DNA of 64,000 bases from Deroplatys truncata (GCA_030765065.1 CM060976.1:59132539-59196538), one strand, 5' to 3'; shown: positions 36,195-47,144, numbered from the stretch's first letter. The notes: generated by a model not told the origin, from the letters alone. Made by a program: numbers and translations.

Positions 36195-36600
36195 AGCAGA
36201 TAAGTAATTCAGTTAGTATCACAGGGTAGGACAGATCCTGGGAAGCGAATATAGCATAGTTTCGTATTTCACAGGTAACTCAGCTAGTATCGTAGGTATT
36301 TAGCATAATTCAAGTGTGATAGGTGTTTAGAGTAATTCAGCTAGCATTACAGGAGGATAGGTTCCAGGGTCGGTTATAACATAGCTTCGTATTTTACAGT
36401 TAGTTCAGGTAATATCGTAAGTATTTGGGTAATCAGCATAGTTTCACAGATACTCGTGATAATTTCGATCAGAGATTTGTATCAGAGCTAGTTAAGGTAA
36501 TTTCACATGATTCGGGTAGTATCACAGGTATTTAAGTCATTTTAACAAGTAATTCAACTAGTATCACAGCTACTCATTGTAATAGAGAGAGTAATTAGAT
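36195..36600. repeat. Loose repeat zone, left arm
   Basis: The word AATTCAGCTAGTATCACAGG recurs in variants near 36206, 36274, 36332, 36401, 36508 and 36550, spaced roughly 40-110 bp. A third repeat layer between the tip and the polymerase gene; mirrored in the right arm (about 47508-47913). Confidence 0.7.
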
Positions 36601-36749
36601 TATAAACATTTCTCATCCAACGTAACAACAATTTATATACTTTTTCTAAATCTTACAAACTTATTATATGTTAAACACTTATTGTACGATGCAGAGAGGG
36701 ATAAACTGCATATTGGTTCACAAATTGAAAAGCTTTGCGTCAACATACC

Positions 36750-36755
36750 TTTATT
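36750..36755 (-). terminator. Polyadenylation signal of the left polymerase gene
   Basis: AATAAA on the minus strand about 210 bp after the stop codon; the mirror copy is at 47353-47358. Confidence 0.5.
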
Positions 36756-36963
36756 TTTTTAGTTCATTGTAGATGTCTCTCCCCTTTTATCTAGGCTTGA
36801 GACTAGCACTAGGATTGCTCCTAATGGCAGGGTTACCACCTTCCCTTCCATCTTCTTCTTTCTTCATCAGGCGTCTGCTAGTCGCATACACAGCACACGG
36901 ATAAACTTAATTTTTTAAGATTGTAGACTCACGAGAAAATCTTCATCTTCAACTTACATTCTC

Positions 36964-39900
36964 TTAAGCACTGTTTGTAATGGCGTAATGTCCATATGCA
37001 TAGGTAGTTATTCCATCCTCAGCAATAATTCTTTTATCATCAAAGGGATTCAATGCAATTTTATTCACTTGCACTGTGGTAACATCATGCTTTCGTGATA
37101 GGATTAGATTCATGGGCGTTCTGATGATTTCACAGGTTTTAAGACAGTCTGTATAGCTGTCAAACGAAATGTACTGCTTAATAGCGCTACGTTTTATACC
37201 TTTAATCTTTTTTATCATTGAGCCTTGAATATCTAAGGCATACATCTTAGGACGTAGTCCAACAAAGCGTAGGATGATTTTGCTATTAGCCTCATCTTTA
37301 AATTTTCCCAATACCTTCTTGTTCTGAGTAGAGTGGCATATATGATTGACAGGGTAATCAGCTGTATCCAGATGCTCAAGAAAACGTAACTTGTCCTGGT
37401 ACACATCTTCAGTTGTTACACGATGAATGAATGAATCAGTGTCCATATACATAAGCTTCAGGTTTTCAGCTCCATAATAAGGCAACAACACATCGTAATG
37501 ATAGCTATACATTAATGTCTTGGAGATGTCCAACACACTCATACCAATGTATATAGGCTTGTTGAATACAATCTGACGAGAGGCCATATGTACAGCAGCT
37601 AGATTAGCAGCATATATCGTGCTGTCGATAAACGTAGGCTTAGCGATCAGCTTCTCTAGAGTTTTTTCATTGGTCACCAGTCGTATGTCCATACGGTTAC
37701 GCAGGTTCTCCATAGTTTTTCCAAACATGGCGTTGTTAAAGAGCTTGTAGAGATCCTTCTCGAAGTCATTTGCAGCTTGTTGTCGTAGCCTGTTGTTAAA
37801 TTCCACATAAGGTTTCAACCACCGAGACTGTCGGAATTGTAGCACACGATGGATTTTTGTTAGTCGTAGTCCATGACTAAGAGCTTGCTTCAAAGCCATG
37901 TAATGCACTACATACTTCTTTCGAGGTCCAAGATGGGGTATCAGTTTCTTTGTAGATGCTTCCAATGGCTTCATACACTCAGGCAGGAAAGGTAGATCGT
38001 TGTGTAGATCGTGAAGTTCTACAGGATACTCGATATCGACTTCTAATATGTAACCATGAGAATCATCTTCTTGTAGTGTTTCTAAGTTGATTTCTTCAGG
38101 CGAAACCCACTGAAATCCACCATAAGGAAGGGCGTGACACATTGCCCACCCATATTGGTTATTAGCATCCTCGTATGTGATAAATTGGGTTGGTCTCGAC
38201 GGATCAAACTTCTCCATATAAGGGTTATTAGCCTCTGCATACCGATGGGAAACTTGACATAAACCTCCTCTTATACCTGATTCCACCATGAGTAGTTGAT
38301 CATAATCTTGTAACAGCTCCAGCTTAATTCCTGTATACAACAACATGGCGTCCCATGTAAGTCCTGGAGAGGTAAAATAATGGGCAGGATCAACTTTGTG
38401 TGTTTTAAGGGTTTGCTCTCTGAACGTCTCAAAGACATCAGCTAGGAGTAGTACATCTGAGGTTACGTAGAGATCGCTGTACTCTCCCAGGTTTCTCACA
38501 TTAAACAGCTCCCATACATTTCTAGCATGATCATAGTCAGCATCACTAATTTCTTCTTCATTTAATCTATTGTAGAAGGTGTGCTTAGGAGGCAAGCAGG
38601 TCTCGTACAGGGCATCCCAGGAAGTGACGTAATCATAGGTAAATACCCCCTTACGAGTCATCAACTTCAATTTGTCTTCTCCGAAGTACTTTAGTGTTTC
38701 AGGATATGAGGTTAGATTTTTTACCAACTTATCCAAGCTTGTACTGAGGAAACGGAAGCTGTCCACAAATCGAAGCTTTATATCTCCTACATACTTGGTG
38801 AATGAGATATAGCTTTCTTCAGAGTTAGGAATTACCTCCACACGTTCACTTGTACAACCCAGCTCCTTAACAATGAAATGAGAGTCATATCCGCTAAGGT
38901 TATGCATGAAGACTGGTATATATTTAGGTGTTTTACAGGCTAAATTACATTCATTATGAAGACTTCCACGATATTCACCGCTGATGTGGTCATGGTCGCG
39001 TACTTTGTAGTTCTCTTCTGTAAAGGGTTTTCCGCACAAGTAGCATGTCGTAGAAGACTCAAAATCCTTTTGCTGTTGATCCGTAAGTTTCAGAGGCTTA
39101 GCAGATTTGTATACGGCATCAATCATTTTTGCAAGAGATGTCAGGTACAGCATAAACTTCTGAGCAGCATCAGCACCACGATACACATAGGGTTGCTTAG
39201 GAAGACCAGTTTCGAGATGTTCAACACTGGATGTAGGCTTCACGTAAACACAGAAGCTCATTGGTGTGTGCTCTTGATAAGGGGTTGTATAGGAAGTTTC
39301 AGGATTGGGTATACACGTGTGGCATGGAGTGAGAATACTCTCAAAATCAGCATAGATGACATAAGGTACTTCCAGCATCCTCTCAACATTTTTAAACTGT
39401 ACAATTGATTTATCCTTGGTAGGCATAACTACCCTTGCAACACCATGTTGATTACAGGTGGCTGCATGTTCTTGTAGTTTTTCCAGTCCGTTTCGTCCAT
39501 ATCGATCATCAAAATGTGTAAAACAGCGCTTACAAGTATAAACCCGTCCATTATGGTTAGTTTTCTGTCGTCGAATGAGTTTCTCAAAATTCTTTATATA
39601 TACGTAGTGATGTTTTCCACTATCATCATTCAATAGTAGCATGTCGCAGTGCTCAGGTAGTTCAATATCAGCAACCTTTATCGGATACACTTCATGCTTC
39701 TCATCTAGCCCGAAAACGTTAATAGACATATTGTTAAGCTTCTCAAATTTAGGTATTTGAGAAAGTGGAGTAGGATAGGAAACACAGCTGAAGTCGTACT
39801 TGTCTTGAAGTTGTTTGTATTTGTTCACACGCTGTGCATTCTTCTCAACATATTTGGCTAGTACAGAGTACATGAAACATTTCTCGTCGGTAAAGTTCTG

Positions 39901-40617
39901 AATGTTTATACACGCTTCTTTAGCTCCGACAGATGACGGTAGTGGTATGTAGCTACTTCCTCGCAACGGATTGTACTTGTTGATACGAAGTCGAAGTCCT
40001 TCCACTGCAAGCAAAGCCCAGTTGCTACCCTTAAGCTGAGACTCCTCCATTTCAGTCACCAATTTCTTGAATTTCGCTTCCAGTGTTGAGTCCAGATCTG
40101 TTTCTAGGAAAACAGGATGATTCCTTGTTTTAAATGTTTTGTCGCAGGTTTCTCCAATACTGTTAACAAATCGACACTCCGCCAGCAGATTAATTTTAAC
40201 ACTCTTGTGAATACCAAGCTCTTTATACACAGCCTGGATTATCCGTTGTTTTGCCTCTTGCAGATACATATTCAGGTCCTTATGTGATTCACATCGTATA
40301 AAATACGATTTCAATCGTCCTTCGAATGAAGTTTCGTATTCTTTCATATCACAGTCCTCCATTGTTGACAGTAACTGATGTTTAGTGGGCTCCAACCTTC
40401 TTTTCTTCTGAGGGATGCTTATTTCACATATATCTTCATGTCGCTGCCCCTTATAACCATCATTGAAGGTCAAGCTACAATGTTTACATTTGAAGAGCTT
40501 CTTACAGGTCATCTCGTGTCTTCTCTTGTGATAACCTCGGAGGAACTTCTTCCCACATTTTCCGCATGCATATCCAGTAGCGCTTGGAATAATATTATTG
40601 TACGCTGAGTTATTCAT
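36964..40617 (-). CDS. polB: Protein-primed-type DNA polymerase B, Polinton family, looks whole
   Basis: 1,217 aa, in the range of Polinton polymerases. Two C2HC zinc fingers open it (C18, C21, H34, C38 and C44, C47, H60, C64), and a third is at 362-388. Proofreading exonuclease: ExoI DFE at 424-426, ExoII HNLSGYD at 572-578, ExoIII YxxxD at 717-721. Between ExoI and ExoII an endonuclease-VII-like HNH motif, CYLC (525-528) to RDHDH (540-544) and HNECN, is inserted. Polymerase: motif A EDANNQYG at 816-823, motif B NNAMFGK at 961-967, motif C YMDTDS at 1057-1062, then KMY at 1124-1126. It would copy a linear genome from a protein primer in the nucleus (known for the family). The start follows a TATA/initiator promoter by about 130 bp. 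No terminal-protein domain is obvious. Confidence 0.92.
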   Translation of the reverse strand: MNNSAYNNIIPSATGYACGKCGKKFLRGYHKRRHEMTCKKLFKCKHCSLTFNDGYKGQRHEDICEISIPQKKRRLEPTKHQLLSTMEDCDMKEYETSFEGRLKSYFIRCESHKDLNMYLQEAKQRIIQAVYKELGIHKSVKINLLAECRFVNSIGETCDKTFKTRNHPVFLETDLDSTLEAKFKKLVTEMEESQLKGSNWALLAVEGLRLRINKYNPLRGSSYIPLPSSVGAKEACINIQNFTDEKCFMYSVLAKYVEKNAQRVNKYKQLQDKYDFSCVSYPTPLSQIPKFEKLNNMSINVFGLDEKHEVYPIKVADIELPEHCDMLLLNDDSGKHHYVYIKNFEKLIRRQKTNHNGRVYTCKRCFTHFDDRYGRNGLEKLQEHAATCNQHGVARVVMPTKDKSIVQFKNVERMLEVPYVIYADFESILTPCHTCIPNPETSYTTPYQEHTPMSFCVYVKPTSSVEHLETGLPKQPYVYRGADAAQKFMLYLTSLAKMIDAVYKSAKPLKLTDQQQKDFESSTTCYLCGKPFTEENYKVRDHDHISGEYRGSLHNECNLACKTPKYIPVFMHNLSGYDSHFIVKELGCTSERVEVIPNSEESYISFTKYVGDIKLRFVDSFRFLSTSLDKLVKNLTSYPETLKYFGEDKLKLMTRKGVFTYDYVTSWDALYETCLPPKHTFYNRLNEEEISDADYDHARNVWELFNVRNLGEYSDLYVTSDVLLLADVFETFREQTLKTHKVDPAHYFTSPGLTWDAMLLYTGIKLELLQDYDQLLMVESGIRGGLCQVSHRYAEANNPYMEKFDPSRPTQFITYEDANNQYGWAMCHALPYGGFQWVSPEEINLETLQEDDSHGYILEVDIEYPVELHDLHNDLPFLPECMKPLEASTKKLIPHLGPRKKYVVHYMALKQALSHGLRLTKIHRVLQFRQSRWLKPYVEFNNRLRQQAANDFEKDLYKLFNNAMFGKTMENLRNRMDIRLVTNEKTLEKLIAKPTFIDSTIYAANLAAVHMASRQIVFNKPIYIGMSVLDISKTLMYSYHYDVLLPYYGAENLKLMYMDTDSFIHRVTTEDVYQDKLRFLEHLDTADYPVNHICHSTQNKKVLGKFKDEANSKIILRFVGLRPKMYALDIQGSMIKKIKGIKRSAIKQYISFDSYTDCLKTCEIIRTPMNLILSRKHDVTTVQVNKIALNPFDDKRIIAEDGITTYAYGHYAITNSA

Positions 40618-40750
40618 CTTTATTCTTGATGTAATAACGTATTAATCCTTCTTCAAGGGAAATGTAGACCTCTTCACCTTGATATCACTTAGAAAGCTGA
40701 TTATTCTTGGAGAGAACACAATGTTAACACCTCAAGACTAATTAGCGCAA

Positions 40751-40783
40751 TGAACTCCAATGCCCTAGATCACCGTATTTATA
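40751..40783 (-). promoter_or_regulatory. Core promoter of the left polymerase gene
   Basis: Minus-strand TATAAATA (40776-40783) and arthropod-type initiator TCATTG with its A at 40751, 32 bp apart, which is the normal spacing. The transcript would have a ~133-bp leader before the ATG. Confidence 0.6.
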
Positions 40784-40809
40784 GAGGGAGCACGAGCCTT
40801 TTAGATCAA

Positions 40810-40965
40810 TCATAAACTCGCTCCATAGCTACCTGTATATGTTTGCTCCACGCGTATTAACCTCACGCCCAGAGTCAGGATGTTTATGACGTCACACCCA
40901 GAGACAGGATGTCTGGCAGTTTCAAACACGTTTAAACTCGTCTCGTAACTACCTATATATGCTGT
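40810..40965 (-). promoter_or_regulatory. Upstream repeats and CRE-like site, left promoter
   Basis: Two similar ~30-bp blocks (AAACTCGCTCCATAGCTACC near 40814 and AAACTCGTCTCGTAACTACC near 40933) flank two CCCAGAGNCAGGATGT words and one TGACGTCA (40887-40894), the CREB/ATF consensus. This suggests cAMP/stress-type control; inference only. Mirror copy at about 43143-43298. Confidence 0.4.
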
Positions 40966-41529
40966 CACACCAACAAGAGAAGTATTCCCACACGCTCATT
41001 CAGTCAGATGTTCCATTCCAAGCCTACCAACACCCATTACACCAAAGCTAGCACAATCTCAAAGGCTTAAAAGGTAACGTAGAGGATTTTCCTCATTATT
41101 TACTTAAATGTATGTATATACTACATTATTTCATGTTTTCATTCCCTTTTCAATTCTTCCTTTCCATATTCTTTCAGAAAGACCATTACATTTCACTACA
41201 ATCACGAGAAAAGCATTTTTTCCAGAGTTTCACAGATTCTAAGCTTCTAGAATCGAACCCTGTAATAGTTTTAATAAATGTATTTTTAGTAATTTAGCTC
41301 CCTCACATCAGCATCTACCATTTAATCTTTACTCGAACCTGATAGGATTCATAGGCTTGAAGATATATGAAATCACCCCTTCGGGATTCGATCTGAGTAC
41401 TTTAAAGTACCTTTTTTTGTCATGATAACGATATTTAGGAACTAGGTACTCTGTTTACGGTTTACTTGACGTGTCTATATAAATTAGATGACGAGTTATT
41501 AAATTTGCAAGTAAATTTCATTAAATCGG

Positions 41530-42579
41530 AGAGCTGGCGTAGTTAATTTATGCATGGAATGCAATTAATATGCTAATTAGCCCCACCCCCACTAATTAGC
41601 CCCCCTCTCATTTCCACCCTACTGTTTAATCGCTTATATCTCCTGAATGAAAAGAGATAGAACAATGGGATAAAAACTAATCAATTCTTTGGAATGCGCC
41701 GCGTCCTTGAGATATTAATCCGAGTTGTCCGGGATGCCTGGGTTCGAATCTCACGAGTAATTACAAATTCAACTTCTAATAACTCAGAGACTAATTAAGA
41801 TAAAGACGCCAAATAAATTTTATTACATTTATATCATTAGGTAGTTTCTTCTGAATGTACATTTGGATACCTGGTGTCCTGGGTTCGATCCTTAATTTTA
41901 AATCTTCATTATCTCGGAAACTAAGAAAGGTAGGGGGATGGACCAAAGCATGTTTGATAGCTGTTATAATGTGTAATTAATACTGTATATAATTTTCAAT
42001 CAGTTGTCCCTAGTTCGAATCCCGATTTTTAAATGATTTCCTTAATTTTTCTCTGTATACTAGAATATATCACTTAGATTGATTACGTAACTGTATACAA
42101 CTCTTTTTAACGTAGCAAACTAATTTTATAAATAATTTTGTTTCTGGTGTTCTGGGTTCGAATACCGATAAAATGTAATTTAATTATAAATTTAATAACT
42201 CCTAAACTACTTAAGATAAAGACGTCAAATAAACTTTATTACATTTATATCAATAGGTAGTTTCTTGCGGATCTATATTTAGGGATCTGGTTTCCTGAGT
42301 TCGATTCTTAATTTTAAATCTTCATTATCTCTGGAACTAAATGAGGTAGAGGAGTGGGCCAAAGCATGTTTGATAGGATCTGTACTGGGTAATTAATGCT
42401 GTATATAATTGTCAATCAATTGTGCTTGGTTCGATTCCCATCTTTTAACGAGTTCCTTAATTTTCCTCTGTACACTAGAATATATCACTTAGATTGATAG
42501 CGTAACTGCACACAGCTTTGATTAACATGTCAAGCTAATATTATAAATTATTTTGTTCCTGGTGTTCTGGGTTCGAATA
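41530..42579 (+). repeat. Central spacer: higher-order repeat of B-box-bearing ~140-bp monomers
   Basis: The only non-palindromic part of the element. GGTTCGA-type motifs lie at 41741, 41882, 42012, 42155, 42298, 42428 and 42570, with spacings of 141, 130, 143, 143, 130 and 142 bp. Every third monomer matches best, giving a 414-415 bp trimer present about twice. Motifs such as GGTTCGATTCCC fit the tRNA B-box (TFIIIC site), but I see no A-box at a proper distance. The series runs on into the right arm (AGATCGA at 42714, GGTTCGATTC at 42849). No ORF. Confidence 0.85.
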
Positions 42580-43324
42580 CCGATTTAATGAAATTTACTT
42601 GCAAATTTAATAACTCGTCATCTAATTTATATAGACACGTCAAGTAAACCGTAAACAGAGTACCTAGTTCCTAAATATCGTTATCATGACAAAAAAGGTA
42701 CTTTAAAGTACTCAGATCGAATCCCGAAGGGGTGATTTCATATATCTTCAAGCCTATGAATCCTATCAGGTTCGAGTAAAGATTAAATGGTAGATGCTGA
42801 TGTGAGGGAGCTAAATTACTAAAAATACATTTATTAAAACTATTACAGGGTTCGATTCTAGAAGCTTAGAATCTGTGAAACTCTGGAAAAAATGCTTTTC
42901 TCGTGATTGTAGTGAAATGTAATGGTCTTTCTGAAAGAATATGGAAAGGAAGAATTGAAAAGGGAATGAAAACATGAAATAATGTAGTATATACATACAT
43001 TTAAGTAAATAATGGGGAAAATCCTCTACGTTACCTTTTAAGCCTTTGAGATTGTGCTAGCTTTGGTGTAATGGGTGTTGGTAGGCTTGGAATGGAACAT
43101 CTGACTGAATGAGCGTGTGGGAATACTTCTCTTGTTGGTGTGACAGCATATATAGGTAGTTACGAGACGAGTTTAAACGTGTTTGAAACTGCCAGACATC
43201 CTGTCTCTGGGTGTGACGTCATAAACATCCTGACTCTGGGCGTGAGGTTAATACGCGTGGAGCAAACATATACAGGTAGCTATGGAGCGAGTTTATGATT
43301 GATCTAAAAGGCTCGTGCTCCCTC

Positions 43325-43357
43325 TATAAATACGGTGATCTAGGGCATTGGAGTTCA
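43325..43357 (+). promoter_or_regulatory. Core promoter of the right polymerase gene
   Basis: TATAAATA (43325-43332) and initiator TCATTG with A at 43357, the exact mirror of the left promoter. TGACGTCA at 43214-43221. Confidence 0.6.
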
Positions 43358-43490
43358 TTGCGCTAATTAGTCTTGAGGTGTTAACATTGTGTTCTCTCCA
43401 AGAATAATCAGCTTTCTAAGTGATATCAAGGTGAAGAGGTCTACATTTCCCTTGAAGAAGGATTAATACGTTATTACATCAAGAATAAAG

Positions 43491-46400
43491 ATGAATAACT
43501 CAGCGTACAAGAATATTATTCCAAGCGCTACTGGATATGCATGCGGAAAATGTGGGAAGAAGTTCCTCCGAGGTTATCACAAGAGAAGACACGAGATGAC
43601 CTGTAAGAAGCTCTTCAAATGTAAACATTGTAGCTTGACCTTCAATGATGGTTATAAGGGGCAGCGACATGAAGATATATGTGAAATAAGCATCCCTCAG
43701 AAGAAAAGAAGGTTGGAGCCCACTAAACATCAGTTACTGTCAACAATGGAGGACTGTGATATGAAAGAATACGAAACTTCATTCGAAGGACGATTGAAAT
43801 CGTATTTTATACGATGTGAATCACATAAGGACCTGAATATGTATCTGCAAGAGGCAAAACAACGGATAATCCAGGCTGTGTATAAAGAGCTTGGTATTCA
43901 CAAGAGTGTTAAAATTAATCTGCTGGCGGAGTGTCGATTTGTTAACAGTATTGGAGAAACCTGCGACAAAACATTTAAAACAAGGAATCATCCTGTTTTC
44001 CTAGAAACAGATCTGGACTCAACACTGGAAGCGAAATTCAAGAAATTGGTGACTGAAATGGAGGAGTCTCAGCTTAAGGGTAGCAACTGGGCTTTGCTTG
44101 CAGTGGAAGGACTTCGACTTCGTATCAACAAGTACAATCCGTTGCGAGGAAGTAGCTACATACCACTACCGTCATCTGTCGGAGCTAAAGAAGCGTGTAT
44201 AAACATTCAGAACTTTACCGACGAGAAATGTTTCATGTACTCTGTACTAGCCAAATATGTTGAGAAGAATGCACAGCTTGTGAACAAATACAAACAACTT
44301 CAAGACAAGTACGACTTCAGCTGTGTTTCCTATCCTACTCCACTTTCTCAAATACCTAAATTTGAGAAGCTTAACAATATGTCTATTAACGTTTTCGGGC
44401 TAGATGAGAAGCATGAAGTGTATCCGATAAAGGTTGCTGATATTGAACTACCTGAGCACTGCGACATGCTACTATTGAATGATGATAGTGGAAAACATCA
44501 CTACGTATATATAAAGAATTTTGAGAAACTCATTCGACGACAGAAAACTAACCATAATGGACGGGTTTATACTTGTAAGCGCTGTTTTACACATTTTGAT
44601 GATCGATATGGACGAAACGGACTGGAAAAACTACAAGAACATGCAGCCACCTGTAATCAACATGGTGTTGCAAGGGTAGTTATGCCTACCAAGGATAAAT
44701 CAATTGTACAGTTTAAAAATGTTGAGAGGATGCTGGAAGTACCTTATGTCATCTATGCTGATTTTGAGAGTATTCTCACTCCATGCCACACGTGTATACC
44801 CAATCCTGAAACTTCCTATACAACCCCTTATCAAGAGCACACACCAATGAGCTTCTGTGTTTACGTGAAGCCTACATCCAGTGTTGAACATCTCGAAACT
44901 GGTCTTCCTAAGCAACCCTATGTGTATCGTGGTCCTGATGCTGCTCAGAAGTTTATGCTGTACCTGACATCTCTTGCAAAAATGATTGATGCAGTATACA
45001 AATCTGCTAAGCCTCTGAAACTTACGGATCAACAGCAAAAGGATTTTGAGTCTTCTACGACATGCTACTTGTGCGGAAAACCCTTTACAGAAGCGAACTA
45101 CAAAGTACGCGACCATGACCACATCAGCGGTGAATATCGTGGAAGTCTTCATAATGAATGTAATTTAGCCTGTAAAACACCTAAATATATACCAGTCTTC
45201 ATGCATAACCTTAGCGGATATGACTCTCATTTCATTGTTAAGGAGCTGGGTTGTACACGTGAACGTGTGGAGGTAATTCCTAACTCTGAAGAAAGCTATA
45301 TCTCATTCACCAAGTATGTAGGAGATATAAAGCTTCGATTTGTGGACAGCTTCCGTTTCCTCAGTACAAGCTTGGATAAGTTGGTAAAAAATCTAACCTC
45401 ATATCCTGAAACACTAAAGTACTTCGGAGAAGACAAATTGAAGTTGATGACTCGTAAGGGGGTATTTCCCTATGATTACGTCACTTCCTGGGATGCCCTG
45501 TACGAGACCTGCTTGCCTCCTAAGCACACCTTCTACAATAGATTAAATGAAGAAGAAATTAGTGATGCTGACTATGATCATGCTAGAAATGTATGGGAGC
45601 TGTTTAATGTGAGAAACCTGGGAGAGTACAGCGATCTCTACTTAACCTCAGATGTACTACTCCTAGCTGATGTCTTTGAGACGTTCAGAGAGCAAACCCT
45701 TAAAACACACAAAGTTGATCCTGCCCATTATTTTACCTCTCCAGGACTTACATGGGACGCCATGTTGTTGTATACAGGAATTAAGCTGGAGCTGTTACAA
45801 GATTATGATCAACTACTCATGGTGGAATCAGGTATAAGAGGAGGTTTATGTCAAGTTTCCCATCGGTATGCAGAGGCTAATAACCCTTATATGGAGAAGT
45901 TTGATCCGTCGAGACCAACCCAATTTATCACATACGAGGATGCTAATAACCAATATGGGTGGGCAATGTGTCACGCCCTTCCTTATGGTGGATTTCAGTG
46001 GGTTTCGCCTGAAGAAATCAACTTAGAAACACTACAAGAAGATGATTCTCATGGTTACATATTAGAAGTCGATATCGAGTATCCTGTAGAACTTCACGAT
46101 CTACACAACGATCTACCTTTCCTGCCTGAGTGTATGAAGCCATTGGAAGCATCTACAAAGAAACTGATACCCCATCTTGGACCTCGAAAGAAGTATGTAG
46201 TGCATTACATGGCTTTGAAGCAAGCTCTTAGTCATGGACTACGACTAACAAAAATCCATCGTGTGCTACAATTCCGACAGTCTCGGTGGTTGAAACCTTA
46301 TGTGGAATTTAACAACAGGCTACGACAACAAGCTGCAAATGACTTCGAGAAGGATCTCTACAAGCTCTTTAACAACGCCATGTTTGGAAAAACTATGGAG

Positions 46401-47144
46401 AACCTGCGTAACCGTATGGACATACGACTGGTGACCAATGAAAAAACTCTAGAGAAGCTGATCGCTAAGCCTACGTTTATCGACAGGACGATATAAGCTG
46501 CTAATCTAGCTGCTGTACATATGGCCTCTCGTCAGATTGTATTCAACAAGCCTATATACATTGGTATGAGTGTGTTGGACATCTCCAAGACATTAATGTA
46601 TAGCTATCATTACGATGTGTTGTTGCCTTATTATGGAGCTGAAAACCTGAAGCTTATGTATATGGACACTGATTCATTCATTCATCGTGTAACAACTGAA
46701 GATGTGTACCAGGACAAGTTACGTTTTCTTGAGCATCTGGATACAGCTGATTACCCTGTCAATCATATATGCCACTCTACTCAGAACAAGAAGGTATTGG
46801 GAAAATTTAAAGATGAGGCTAATAGCAAAATCATCCTACGCTTTGTTGGACTACGTCCTAAGATGTATGCCTTAGATATTCAAGGCTCAATGATAAAAAA
46901 GATTAAAGGTATAAAACGTAGCGCTATTAAGCAGTACATTTCGTTTGACAGCTATACAGACTGTCTTAAAACCTGTGAAATCATCAGAACGCCCATGAAT
47001 CTAATCCTATCACGAAAGCATGATGTTACCACAGTGCAAGTGAATAAAATTGCATTGAATCCCTTTGATGATAAAAGAATTATTGCTGAGGATGGAATAA
47101 CTACCTATGCATATGGACATTACGCCATTACAAACAGTGCTTAA
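43491..47144 (+). pseudogene. polB: Protein-primed-type DNA polymerase B, second copy, broken
   Basis: Inverted mirror of the left polymerase gene: same length, no length change across the gene (mirror coordinates sum to 84,108 at both ends), and the same zinc fingers, exonuclease, HNH and polymerase motifs. Broken, with about one break; otherwise it differs from the left copy at only a handful of residues, so the duplication or last exchange between arms is recent. It reads outward, head to head with the left copy, 2.9 kb apart start to start. Confidence 0.88.

Noticed and set aside
35457-36196. Several long overlapping ORFs on both strands (up to 222 codons), and their mirrors at 47912-48784
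   Set aside because: They run through the 21-bp array. A unit length divisible by three without stops keeps every frame open, so the ORFs are repeat artefacts. The peptides (VTSKGKK, PLLVTFF and so on) are just translations of the unit.
38956-39408. 150-codon ORF on the plus strand opposite the polymerase gene, mirrored at 44700-45152
   Set aside because: Antisense shadow of the polymerase coding sequence, with no motif of its own.
41112-41297. 61-codon hydrophobic ORF in each arm (mirror 42811-42996)
   Set aside because: Its identity between arms only reflects arm identity. The sequence is AT-rich and Phe-rich as expected by chance, and no promoter or motif supports it.
41741-42581. A cluster of tRNA genes in the spacer
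   Set aside because: B-box-like motifs recur every ~140 bp, but no cloverleaf, acceptor stem or properly spaced A-box is visible.
36964-47144. Reading the palindrome as two separate Polintons inserted tail to tail
   Set aside because: There is only one pair of termini and one 6-bp duplication, both at the outer edges, and no internal termini at the spacer.
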